A DNA stretch of 33,303 nt from Streptomyces cavernae (GTDB lineage Bacteria; Actinomycetota; Actinomycetes; Streptomycetales; Streptomycetaceae), in contig NZ_RPDJ01000065.1 of the NCBI RefSeq assembly GCF_004023625.1, positions 1 to 33,303 on the forward strand, read 5' to 3'. The stretch's first letter is position 1. Each line of letters opens with the position of its first letter. Below are positions 15,914-23,813 of this stretch, one piece after another. The notes under the pieces were generated by a model, which ran no database searches, was not told where the DNA came from, and saw only the letters and a list, made by a program, of their open reading frames with translations. A program made the translations under genes and the position numbers.

Positions 15914-16771
15914 GTGGGATCTCTGCGCAATCCTGTCGGGCCGCTTCCCTCCTCCATCTACTGGCGCCGGAGGGCCGTTCTGCTGTCCATCCTGGCGCTG
16001 CTGTCTCTCCTGATCGTGTGGATCGTCAGTTCGGGCGGCGGTGGGAGCAAGAACAACTCGGGCGGGTCCAACGGCAAGAATCCCGCGCCCTCCATCACCC
16101 CGGGCCCGTCCGGTTCCGGTCCTGCCATCAGCCAGGCGCCGGGCGGACGCGACGAGTCGAGCGGCGGGGGCAGTTCGACCGGAGGTTCCGCGGGCTCCTC
16201 CGGTGGTTCGGAAGGCGGTTCGGGCGGAGGGTCCGAGGGCGGATCGGAGGGGGGTTCCGGCGGTTCCGCGGGGTCTGCCGGGTCTTCTGGGTCCTCCGGC
16301 TCCTCCGGTGACGGAGGTTCGGGCGGCGGCGGTGCGGTGGGCGAGCAGGTCCCGGCCGGGTCCAGCCTGCCCGAATGCACCTCGAGTTCGGTGCAGTTGA
16401 CGTTGCGCAGCCTGCACAACTCCTACTCCCCCGGGCAGAAGCCCGTCTTCGAGCTGACCGCCAAGAACGTCTCCGGCAGTGACTGCAAGATCGGGCTCGG
16501 GCCCGAGCAGGCCGTGGTGACGATCACCGAGAGCACCGACGACAAGACCGTCTGGGCCTCGGACGACTGCCCCAAGTCGGACGGCAGCGTGTACTTCCTC
16601 GTCCCTGCGAAGGCCGCCATCACCCACACGATCAGCTGGGACCGCAAGCCGAGCGCACCCGAGTGCGGGACGCCTCCGGCGGGGTCGGCAGCGGCGGACA
16701 CCTACCTGGTGCAGGCGAAGGTGCCCGGCTTCACCAAGGCCCAGACGTCCTTCGTCCTCGCCAAGGACTAG
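15914..16771 (+). CDS. Membrane-anchored protein with Gly/Ser linker and C-terminal beta domain
   Basis: A 285-residue protein from the GTG at 15914 (MGSLRNPVGPLPSSIYW). A basic YWRRR and one membrane helix (AVLLSILALLSLLIVWIV, about residues 20-38) anchor it with the C-terminus outside. Residues 40-150 are a low-complexity Gly/Ser/Glu linker. The final 130 residues form a compact domain with VQLTLRSLHNSYSPGQKPVF and ELTAKNVSGSDCKIGLG, resembling the immunoglobulin-like DUF4232-type domains of actinobacterial envelope proteins; four cysteines (in PEC, DCK, DDC, PEC) could make two disulphides. Function unknown. The nearest binding-site-like sequence is TAAGG before the GTG. Confidence 0.85.
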   Translation: MGSLRNPVGPLPSSIYWRRRAVLLSILALLSLLIVWIVSSGGGGSKNNSGGSNGKNPAPSITPGPSGSGPAISQAPGGRDESSGGGSSTGGSAGSSGGSEGGSGGGSEGGSEGGSGGSAGSAGSSGSSGSSGDGGSGGGGAVGEQVPAGSSLPECTSSSVQLTLRSLHNSYSPGQKPVFELTAKNVSGSDCKIGLGPEQAVVTITESTDDKTVWASDDCPKSDGSVYFLVPAKAAITHTISWDRKPSAPECGTPPAGSAAADTYLVQAKVPGFTKAQTSFVLAKD

Positions 16772-16827
16772 GCCGTCAACTCCGAGACTTCGGGCGCCCT
16801 CGCCGAAGACTGGAGCGCCCTCGACAA

Positions 16828-16890
16828 GTGGGCCGTCATGCCAGGCACTGGGACACTCTTCGCCGGGTGGGCCGTCATGCCAGGCACTGG
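16828..16890. repeat. 24-bp direct repeat
   Basis: Identical 24-base copies at 16828-16851 and 16867-16890, beginning GTGGGCCGTCATGCCAGGC, offset by 39 bases. The related GGCACTAGTGCC palindrome follows at 16972-16983, suggesting repeated partial copies of one ancestral sequence. Confidence 0.8.
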
Positions 16891-16975
16891 TGCGCCTCGT
16901 CGGGCACCAGGGGTTGTTGACCCCGATCACCAAGCTGGAGGAGCCATCCGGGCGCTGCTGGTGCCCCGACAGGCA

Positions 16976-17182
16976 CTAGTGCCGCAACAGGCAACGTTCG
17001 CCCCGTCGCGACGCCCGGCACTCCCCCAAGCTCTTCGAACCGGGGGGACCCCACTCGCCCAAGTACGTCCAGTACGAGGACTTCCGGCCGGCACTCCCCC
17101 AAGCTCTTCGAGCAGGGGTACCCCCAGAGCATGCACCGGACGCCGCTCCTTACCGGGCAAACGTTGCCTGCCGCGGCACTAG
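16976..17182. repeat. Inverted-repeat unit (29-bp ends) reaching into the disA stop codon
   Basis: The left end 16976-17004 (CTAGTGCCGCAACAGGCAAC...) and the reverse complement of the right end 17154-17182 (CTAGTGCCGCGGCAGGCAAC...) match over 29 bases with about four differences. The right end includes the TAG stop of disA (17179-17181). The interior carries two direct copies of a CCGGCACTCCCCCAAGCTCT element. The layout resembles a small non-autonomous mobile element or a long transcription-ending hairpin; no coding capacity. Confidence 0.7.
17015..17127. repeat. Two copies of a C-run/G-run interspersed repeat
   Basis: Copies begin at 17015 and 17088 with CCGGCACTCCCCCAAGCTCT and continue TCGA...GGGG...CCCC, each able to fold as a short hairpin between the C and G runs. 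They flank CAAGTACGTCCAGTACGAGG. I recognise this CTCCCCCAAGCTC...CAGGGG block as a common intergenic repeat of Streptomyces chromosomes. Confidence 0.7.
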
Positions 17183-18303
17183 ACGTAGCGCTCCAGGATC
17201 GACGACTCCGCCAGGCGCGACAGGCCCTCGCGGACGCTGCGGGCGCGGGCCTCGCCGACCCCGTCGACCGTCTGCAGGTCGTCCACGCTCGCGGCGAGCA
17301 GCTTCTGCAGGCCGCCGAAGTGTTCGACGAGGCGGTCGATGATCGCGCCCGGCAGCCGCGGGACCTTGGCGAGGAGGCGGAAACCGCGCGGGGAGACGGC
17401 GGAGTCCATGCCCTCGGGGGAGCCGGTGTAGCCCAAGGCACGTGCCACCATGGGCAGTTCGAGCAGTTCGGCGTGGGTGAGGGAGTCCAGTTCGAAGACG
17501 GCCTCGTCGACCGTGCGTGAACGTTTGGCCGTCGGCTCGGGGACGTAGTCGCGTACGACGAGTTCCCGCTCGGGCTCCACTCCGGCGATCAACTCGTCGA
17601 GCTGCAGGGCGAGAAGGCGTCCGTCGGTGCCCAGCTCCACCACGTACTCGGCGATCTCGGTGGCGATGCGGCGCACCATCTCCAGGCGCTGGGCCACCGC
17701 GGAGACGTCCCGGACGGTGACGAGGTCCTCGATCTCCAGCGCGGAGAGCGTGCCCGCGACCTCGTCCAGGCGGAGCTTGTACCGCTCCAGGGTGGCCAGG
17801 GCCTGGTTGGCGCGGGACAGGATCGCCGCCGAGTCCTCGAGCACCCGGCGCTGGCCGTCGACGTACAGCGCGATCAGCCGCATCGACTGGGAAACGGAGA
17901 CGACGGGGAAGCCCACCTGCTTGCTGACCCGGTCCGCGGTGCGGTGGCGGGTGCCCGTCTCCTCGGTGGGGATGGTCGGGTCGGGCACGAACTGGACGCC
18001 GGCCCTGAGGATCTTCGACAGGTCGGTGGACAGGACGATCCCGCCGTCGAGCTTGCACAGCTCACGCAGCCGGGTGGCGGCGAACTCGACGTCGATCACG
18101 AAGCCGCCGGTGCACAGCGCATCGACCGTCTTGTCGAAGCCCAGGACGATGAGTCCGCCGGTGTTGCCCCGAAGGACCCGCTCCAGGCCGTCACGCAGCG
18201 CGGTGCCGGGTGCCACGGCGCTGAGGGAGGCGCGCATCAGGCCATCGGCACCGGTGCTCCCGCCCGACTTTCCGGGAGCTGCTGCCCGGTCGTTGGCTGC
18301 CAC
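17179..18303 (-). CDS. disA: DNA integrity scanning protein DisA (diadenylate cyclase)
   Basis: A 374-residue protein that makes c-di-AMP from two ATP and scans DNA for branched structures. The N-terminal DAC domain has the active-site motifs DGG at residues 86-88 (the DGA position; Asp86) and RHR at 119-121 in ETGTRHRTADR. A helical linker follows (about 150-320) and a C-terminal helix-hairpin-helix domain with VDDLQTVDGVGEARARSVREGL (core VDGVGEARAR) binds DNA. Length is standard. The ATG at 18303 starts 80 bases downstream of radA on the same strand, the conserved radA-disA order. c-di-AMP in Streptomyces influences ion balance and development. The disA stop lies inside an inverted-repeat element. 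Confidence 0.96.
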   Translation of the reverse strand: MAANDRAAAPGKSGGSTGADGLMRASLSAVAPGTALRDGLERVLRGNTGGLIVLGFDKTVDALCTGGFVIDVEFAATRLRELCKLDGGIVLSTDLSKILRAGVQFVPDPTIPTEETGTRHRTADRVSKQVGFPVVSVSQSMRLIALYVDGQRRVLEDSAAILSRANQALATLERYKLRLDEVAGTLSALEIEDLVTVRDVSAVAQRLEMVRRIATEIAEYVVELGTDGRLLALQLDELIAGVEPERELVVRDYVPEPTAKRSRTVDEAVFELDSLTHAELLELPMVARALGYTGSPEGMDSAVSPRGFRLLAKVPRLPGAIIDRLVEHFGGLQKLLAASVDDLQTVDGVGEARARSVREGLSRLAESSILERYV

Positions 18304-18383
18304 TGCACTCCTCCGGTCGCAGGTTTCCGGTCGCCCTCAGGGTCGCCTCAGGTTCGCACGCACGGGCGAGACCTGGGCAAAGT

Positions 18384-19793
18384 CTACCGGCGGTCCTCCT
18401 CCTCCCGTGGGGCGTCTCTGCGACGGGCCCTCGGCAGTACGCGCAGCGCGTCCCCCATGTCGGCGACTTCCAGGACCTTCATACCGGGCGGCACCTTGCC
18501 CGGATCGGTCGGTACGAGCGCGTGTGTGAAGCCCAGGCGGTGTGCCTCGGCGAGCCTGCGCTGGACGCCGGTGACCCGCCTGACCTCGCCCGCGAGACCG
18601 ACCTCGCCGATCGCGACGAGGTTCTTGGGCAGGGGGGTGTCGCTCGCGGCGGAGGCCAGCGCGAGGGCGATCGCCAGGTCCGCGGCGGGTTCGGAGAGCT
18701 TCACTCCGCCGACCGTCGCGGAGTAGATGTCCCGCTTCCCCAGGGCGCTGATCCGGCCGCGCTGCTCCAGGACGGCGAGCATCATCGAGACACGGGAGGT
18801 CTCCAGACCGGACGTGGTGCGGCGCGGGGAGGGGATCTGGGAGTCGACGGTCAGTGCCTGGACCTCCGCCACCAGAGGGCGGCGGCCTTCGAGGGTGACG
18901 GTGAGGCAGGTGCCGGGCACGGGTTCGTCGCGCCGGGTGAGGAACAGGCCGCTGGGGTCGGCGAGTCCGGTGATGCCCTCGTCGTGCAGTTCGAAGCAGC
19001 CGACCTCGTCCGTCGTCCCGTAGCGGTTCTTGACGCCGCGTACGAGCCTCAGGCGGGCGTGGCGGTCGCCCTCGAAGTGCAGGACGACGTCCACGAGGTG
19101 TTCGAGCAGGCGCGGTCCCGCGATCGCGCCGTCCTTGGTGACGTGGCCCACCAGGAGGGTTGACATGCCGCGTTCCTTGGAAGCGCGGATCAGGGCGCCG
19201 GCGACCTCGCGCACCTGGGCCATGCCGCCGGGGGCTCCGTCGATCTCCGGTGAGGCCACGGTCTGCACGGAGTCCAGGATCAGCAGGGACGGCTTGACGG
19301 CGTCCAAGTGGCCGAGGACGGCCGCGAGATCGGTCTCCGCGGCGAGGTAGAGGTGGTCGTCGATGGCCTTGATGCGGTCGGCGCGCAGCCGGACCTGGCT
19401 CGCCGACTCCTCGCCGGTGACGTAGAGGGTGCGGTGCTCGTCACTGGCCGACTTGGCGGCCACGTCCAACAGGAGGGTGGACTTGCCCACACCCGGCTCG
19501 CCCGCCACGAGGACGACCGCGCCGGGGACGAGTCCGCCGCCGAGCACCCGGTCGAGCTCGGGCACACCCGTGGAACGGGCGGTGGCCTGACGGCCGTCGA
19601 CCTGGCCGATGGGCACGGCGGAGGTGGTGACCCGGCCGGGGGCGGTGGTGCGCACCGCGGGCGCGCCGTACTCCTCGACCGTCCCCCAGGCCTGGCACTC
19701 GGGGCAGCGGCCGAGCCACTTGGCCGTCTGCCAGCCGCATTCGGTGCAGCGGTAGGACGGGCGGTCCTTCGCGGTCTTCGTACGGGCAGCCAT
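18384..19793 (-). CDS. radA: DNA repair protein RadA
   Basis: A 469-residue RecA-like branch-migration ATPase acting in recombinational repair. The N-terminal C4 zinc finger is CTEC (16-19) and CPEC (30-33). Walker A is GEPGVGKST (98-106), Walker B is LLILDSVQT, and the RadA-specific KNRYG motif is present (VKNRYGTTDE). The C-terminal Lon-protease-like domain follows (VGGVKLSEPAADLAIALALAS; core VKLSEPAADLA), without need for protease activity. The ATG at 19793 gives MAARTKTAKDRPSYRCTECG. It is the first gene of a probable radA-disA operon. Confidence 0.97.
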   Translation of the reverse strand: MAARTKTAKDRPSYRCTECGWQTAKWLGRCPECQAWGTVEEYGAPAVRTTAPGRVTTSAVPIGQVDGRQATARSTGVPELDRVLGGGLVPGAVVLVAGEPGVGKSTLLLDVAAKSASDEHRTLYVTGEESASQVRLRADRIKAIDDHLYLAAETDLAAVLGHLDAVKPSLLILDSVQTVASPEIDGAPGGMAQVREVAGALIRASKERGMSTLLVGHVTKDGAIAGPRLLEHLVDVVLHFEGDRHARLRLVRGVKNRYGTTDEVGCFELHDEGITGLADPSGLFLTRRDEPVPGTCLTVTLEGRRPLVAEVQALTVDSQIPSPRRTTSGLETSRVSMMLAVLEQRGRISALGKRDIYSATVGGVKLSEPAADLAIALALASAASDTPLPKNLVAIGEVGLAGEVRRVTGVQRRLAEAHRLGFTHALVPTDPGKVPPGMKVLEVADMGDALRVLPRARRRDAPREEEDRR

Positions 19794-20013
19794 GCGAGAA
19801 CCGTAACGGGCCCCACTGACAACGCCGACGACACGGGTCTGTCCCGGGGGAGGCGTGCGGTGAGGCGAGGGGGCACGCTCACGCAACCCCTGAACAACCG
19901 TTTGAGGATCCCGCACGGAATCCAGCACGGAATCCGGCACTCCTGTCCCCTTTTGAGCGATCTGTTCACCCGTAAGGAGTAAATGCACTCAAGCCGCAGG
20001 AAGGGTTCGGCAC
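19794..20013. other. Divergent promoter region between radA and the sigma-like fusion gene
   Basis: 220 bases holding promoters for both genes. Near the right end there is AAGGAGTAA directly before an ATG at 19983 and then GGAAGGG before the GTG at 20014. The first ATG opens a frame without recognisable protein, discussed separately. No further structure was recognised. Confidence 0.5.
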
Positions 20014-21750
20014 GTGCGCCCTACGGTCGCACGGGTGATGAGCAGCAGTCCGGAGACTCCGACGCACCCCACCGGCGCGCACCCGGCGCACACAGCCGTG
20101 CGCAAGCCCGTCGCGCCCTGCGCGCTGCAGCAGAAGCCGCCCATGCGTTACGAGCCCTACCTGGACGGCCTGTTCACATACTGCCTGTCCGTGCTCTGCG
20201 ACCACGACACCGCGACCGCCGCCCTCGGGGACGTCCTCGTCGTCGCCGAACGCCGCGGGCGGCACGGCCCGGACGCCGAGGGCGACCGCAAGGCCTGGCT
20301 GTACGCGCTGGCGCGCTGGTCGTGTCTGCGGCGGCTCGCGGAGGCCAGGAGCGGGCGCCAGGGCTCGTCCGCCCCGGCCAGGCGCGCTCCCCGGCGACGG
20401 GACGCGCCCTGCTGTGCCGCCGGACCGGCCGAGCCGTCGGCCGCCGAGCAGGAGCGGCGCCAACGCGAACTCGCCCTGCTGGCCTGGCCGGAGGCAGCCG
20501 GCACCACCCCCGAGCAGCGCGAGGCGCTCGAACTCGCCGTACGCCACCAGCTCGCCCCGCGGGAGGTCGCCGCCGTCCTCGGCATGGATCCGGTCGCCAC
20601 CCGGGAACTCCTCTCCTCCGCGGCCTGCGAGGTGGAGCGCACCCGGGCCGCCCTGGCCGTCGTGGAGGCCGGCGGCTGCCCGGGGGTGGCCCGGTTCGCG
20701 TGTGACAGCCGGCTGATGCTGAGCTCCGCGCTGCGTCTGGACCTCGTCCGGCACGTCGACGACTGTCCGCGGTGCCGGCGCACCGCCGAGCGGGCCGCTC
20801 CCGGGGTCTGGCCGGGCACCAGCGTGACGCCCGCCGCGCTGCCCGTGGTGGCGGCCCCGCGCGCGGCCCTGCACTCGGCGATGGCGCACGGCTCCCGCGC
20901 GCGGGGCGGCGGTCCCCGCTTCGACCGGCGGGGTTTCCCGATGGACCCCAAGGACCACGCGGCCCGTCGCCACCGGCTGCGCGCGCGTGTCGTCACGACG
21001 ACGGTCGTCGCCACCGTGGTGGCCGCGCCCGTGTTCGCGTTGTGGGCGGCCTACCGGGGCGCGCCGCTGACCGGCGAGGACCGGGACGGCCGCCCCGTCG
21101 CCGCGAACGAGGCCCACGGCCGGGACGCGCTCGGCGCCGAGCCGGGCCGCGGCTACGAGAACGCAGGCAACGCCCGTACGAAGCCCGATGCGGGTTTCTC
21201 CCAGGGCAGCGACGACGTCTCCGTGGAGGTGATCGGCGCCACCGGCAAGGGTCACCTCGACGTGACCGCCCGCTCCAGCGGCGACATCACACTCATCAGG
21301 ATCACCGCGTCCGGCCGCGCCCCCGTGCACTGGTCCGCGCGCGCGGTCGCCTCCTGGCTCCACCTCAGCCGCTCCTCGGGGACCCTGGCCCCCGGCGACT
21401 CTTCGACGATCAGGGTCTACGTCGACCGGCTGCGCGAGCCACGGGGGCGCTGGACGGCGCGGGTGTCGGTCGCTCCCGCGGCGGCCGTCGTCTCCATCGA
21501 GGGCCACGGTCCCGAGCCGCGCCCGTCGGCTCCCGCCCCCCGGCCCAGTTCACCGCAGGCGTCGGCGTCCGGTCCGGCCGATCCCGGCACGCCGCCCGGC
21601 GGCCCCACGCCGACGTCCGGGCCGCAGACGACGCCCACGCCGTCGTCTCCCACGCCGTCCGATCCGTCCGGCCCGTCCGACCCACCCGACCCGTCGGACC
21701 CGGGTGGCCCGACGCCCGACGACAGCGGCGATCCCGGCACGGCCGGTTAG
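20014..21750 (+). CDS. Fused ECF sigma-like, zinc-finger, transmembrane and BACON-like protein
   Basis: A 578-residue multidomain protein. Residues 45-110 resemble ECF sigma region 2 (PYLDGLFTYCLSVLCDHDTA... KAWLYALARWSCLRRLAE), and 153-215 resemble region 4 (TPEQREALELAVRHQLAPRE, VAAVLGMDPVATRELL). Residues 246-253, HVDDCPRC, form the HxxxCxxC motif of ZAS anti-sigma domains. One membrane helix (about 325-345) follows, then an outside beta domain (about 395-500) with SWLHLSRSSGTLAPGDSSTI, typical of BACON domains, and a 75-residue Pro/Thr/Ser tail. The GTG at 20014 has GGAAGGG eight bases upstream; an in-frame ATG at 20038 is an alternative. It may be a membrane-held regulator or a degenerate sigma; actinobacterial ECF groups with fused C-terminal zinc finger and membrane parts are known. 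Its stop overlaps the next, convergent gene. Confidence 0.8.
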   Translation: MRPTVARVMSSSPETPTHPTGAHPAHTAVRKPVAPCALQQKPPMRYEPYLDGLFTYCLSVLCDHDTATAALGDVLVVAERRGRHGPDAEGDRKAWLYALARWSCLRRLAEARSGRQGSSAPARRAPRRRDAPCCAAGPAEPSAAEQERRQRELALLAWPEAAGTTPEQREALELAVRHQLAPREVAAVLGMDPVATRELLSSAACEVERTRAALAVVEAGGCPGVARFACDSRLMLSSALRLDLVRHVDDCPRCRRTAERAAPGVWPGTSVTPAALPVVAAPRAALHSAMAHGSRARGGGPRFDRRGFPMDPKDHAARRHRLRARVVTTTVVATVVAAPVFALWAAYRGAPLTGEDRDGRPVAANEAHGRDALGAEPGRGYENAGNARTKPDAGFSQGSDDVSVEVIGATGKGHLDVTARSSGDITLIRITASGRAPVHWSARAVASWLHLSRSSGTLAPGDSSTIRVYVDRLREPRGRWTARVSVAPAAAVVSIEGHGPEPRPSAPAPRPSSPQASASGPADPGTPPGGPTPTSGPQTTPTPSSPTPSDPSGPSDPPDPSDPGGPTPDDSGDPGTAG

Positions 21751-22655
21751 GCGTCAGCCGGCGGGGCCACCGGGTCGGCCGGGTGCGGGGCCAGCAGCGG
21801 CAGCTGTGCGGCCAGCCGGTCCTCACACAGCTCGACGAGCCGGTCGTATCCCGCCTTGCCCATCAGCTCGGTGAGCTCGGCCCGGTAGGAGACGTAGACC
21901 GGGTCCCCCGCGCCGTGCGCCGAGGTCGCGGAGGTGCACCACCAGTGCAGGTCATGGCCGCCGGGGCCCCAGCCTCGGCGGTCGTACTCGCCGATCGACA
22001 CCTGGAGGACGCGGGTGTCGTCGGGACGGTCGATCCAGTCGTACGTCCGCCGGATCGGCAGCTGCCAGCAGACGTCCGGTTTGGTCTCCAGCGGTTCGCG
22101 GCCCTCCCGCAGCGCGAGGATGTGCAGCGAACAGCCCGCGCCGCCCGCGAAACCGGGGCGGTTCTGGAAGATGCACGAGCCGTTGTACGGGCGGGTCTGC
22201 CGGGAGCCCTCGTCGTCCTCCGCGACCCAGCCCGTCTCCATGCCCACGTCATAGTGCTGCCAGATGTCCGGAGTGAGCCTCGCCACGTGCTCGGCCACCC
22301 GTTTCTCGTCGTCCTCCTCCGAGAAGTGCGCGCCCAGCGTGCAGCAGCCGTCGTCGGCGCGGCCCGCCTGGATGCCCTGGCAGCCGCTGCCGAAGATGCA
22401 GTTCCAGCGGGAGGTCAGCCAGGTCAGATCACAACGGAAGACCTGGTCCTCATCGGCGGGATCAGGGAACTCGACCCATGCGCGGGCGTGGTCGAGCCCC
22501 TTCTCGTCGCCCGGCGGCGGGGACTGGGGCGGCTTCGGCAGCTTCGCGACCTTGGACGACTTCGCCCGTGCGGAGCCCTTGGCGGCCTCGGCCGACACCG
22601 CCGACTTGGCCGACTTGGTCGATTTGCTGTCGTTCGCCTTTTTCGTCTTTGGCAC
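21747..22655 (-). CDS. Conserved cysteine-rich protein of unknown function
   Basis: A 302-residue protein from the GTG at 22655. The first 45 residues are Lys/Ala/Ser-rich (KKANDSKSTKSAKSA) and probably disordered. The remainder has a cysteine cluster, CDLTWLTSRWNC, then GSGCQG and DDGCCTLGAHF, further GSCIF, GAGCSL, DVCWQLP and WWCT, a pattern that suggests a bound metal or iron-sulphur cluster and recalls the DUF3109/YkgJ type proteins. No membrane segment. The stop codon overlaps that of the convergent fusion gene by four bases (21747-21750). It diverges from the Ppx/GppA gene 71 bases away. Function unknown. Confidence 0.78.
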   Translation of the reverse strand: MPKTKKANDSKSTKSAKSAVSAEAAKGSARAKSSKVAKLPKPPQSPPPGDEKGLDHARAWVEFPDPADEDQVFRCDLTWLTSRWNCIFGSGCQGIQAGRADDGCCTLGAHFSEEDDEKRVAEHVARLTPDIWQHYDVGMETGWVAEDDEGSRQTRPYNGSCIFQNRPGFAGGAGCSLHILALREGREPLETKPDVCWQLPIRRTYDWIDRPDDTRVLQVSIGEYDRRGWGPGGHDLHWWCTSATSAHGAGDPVYVSYRAELTELMGKAGYDRLVELCEDRLAAQLPLLAPHPADPVAPPADA

Positions 22656-22726
22656 GAGTCCAGGGTAAGCGGCCGACGGCGACTCCGGGGCTGGGCTGCG
22701 GGCCCGCTGGCAGTAGCGTGCCCCTT

Positions 22727-23659
22727 ATGAGACTCGGTGTCCTCGACGTGGGATCGAACACGGTGCATCTCCTGGTGGTGGATGCACACCCTGGCGCGCG
22801 CCCCTTGCCCGCGCACTCGCACAAGGCCGAACTGCGGCTCGCCGAACTGCTCGACGGCAGCGGAGCGATCGACTCGGACGGCGTCGACAAGGTGATAGCG
22901 GTCGTGCATGAGGCGCTGCAGGCCGCCGAGGACAAGGGCGTCGAGGACCTGCTGCCGTTCGCGACCTCCGCGGTGCGCGAGGCCAGCAACGCCGACGACG
23001 TACTGGCCCGGATCAAGGCCGAGACCGGTGTCGAGCTCCAGGTGCTGACCGGTGAGGAGGAGGCGCGGCTGACCTTCCTCGCGGCCCGCCGCTGGTTCGG
23101 CTGGTCGGCCGGCAAGCTGCTGGTCCTGGACATCGGCGGCGGCTCGCTGGAGATCGCGTACGGCATAGACGAGGAGCCGGACGCGGCGGTGTCGCTGCCG
23201 CTGGGCGCGGGGCGGCTGACGGCGGGGTGGCTGCCCGGCGACCCGCCCAGTGCCGACGACATCCGTGCGCTGCGCCGGCACGTCCGTGCGGAGATCGCGC
23301 GGATCGTCGGGGACTTCAGCCGCCTGGGCACCGCCGACCATGTGGTCGCCACCTCGAAGACCTTCCGCCAGCTGGCCCGGATCGCGGGGGCGGCGCGCTC
23401 GGCCGAGGGGCTGTACGTCCAGCGCGAACTCAAGCGGGGGGCGCTGGAGTCCTGGGTTCCCCAGCTCGTCGGCATGACGGCGGCGGAGCGGGCCGAGTTG
23501 CCCGGCGTCTCGGAGGGGCGCGCCGGTCAGCTCCTGGCCGGCGCGCTCGTCGCCGAGGCCGCCATGGACCTCTTCGACGTGAACACCCTGGAGGTCTGTC
23601 CCTGGGCGCTGCGGGAGGGTGTGATCCTGCGGAGGCTGGACCACATGGGCTGGGCGTGA
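22727..23659 (+). CDS. Ppx/GppA family phosphatase
   Basis: A 310-residue member of the exopolyphosphatase/guanosine pentaphosphate phosphatase family, actin-like ATPase fold. Phosphate 1 loop: GVLDVGSNTVHLLV (residues 4-17); EEEARLTF segment and the second loop LVLDIGGGSLEIAYG (core DIGGGSLE, about residue 140) are intact. Bacterial members with this size hydrolyse polyphosphate or pppGpp; which one cannot be told from sequence. A strict ribosome binding site is not seen before the ATG at 22727 (GTGCCCCTT). It lies upstream of mutY on the same strand with a 154-base gap. Confidence 0.9.
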   Translation: MRLGVLDVGSNTVHLLVVDAHPGARPLPAHSHKAELRLAELLDGSGAIDSDGVDKVIAVVHEALQAAEDKGVEDLLPFATSAVREASNADDVLARIKAETGVELQVLTGEEEARLTFLAARRWFGWSAGKLLVLDIGGGSLEIAYGIDEEPDAAVSLPLGAGRLTAGWLPGDPPSADDIRALRRHVRAEIARIVGDFSRLGTADHVVATSKTFRQLARIAGAARSAEGLYVQRELKRGALESWVPQLVGMTAAERAELPGVSEGRAGQLLAGALVAEAAMDLFDVNTLEVCPWALREGVILRRLDHMGWA

Positions 23660-23813
23660 CCCGGCGGGGGCATCTGGGGGACTCTGGGGCAGCTGGGACA
23701 CCGAGAACACCTCGGCCGGCCCGGCGACGTCAGCGCCCGACGGGCTGAGTCCGGTCGCCACACCCGGAGGTTGAGCCCGCCCGGCACCCCCCGCATGGCA
23801 GGATCGGTATGCC

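Larger units (their letters stand above)
16772..17178. other. Gene-free, repeat-rich region between the linker protein gene and disA
   Basis: About 400 bases without a supportable gene. It holds two nested repeat systems listed separately: a 24-bp direct repeat and a 207-bp inverted-repeat unit enclosing two copies of a C-run/G-run hairpin element. Both flanking genes end here (convergent), so terminators are expected; the C5/G5-type hairpins are candidates. Confidence 0.65.

Noticed and set aside
15914..16771. Gly/Ser-rich stretch as a sign of a PE_PGRS-like or silk-like repeat protein
   Set aside because: It is a linker between one membrane helix and a compact C-terminal domain, not a full-length repeat protein.
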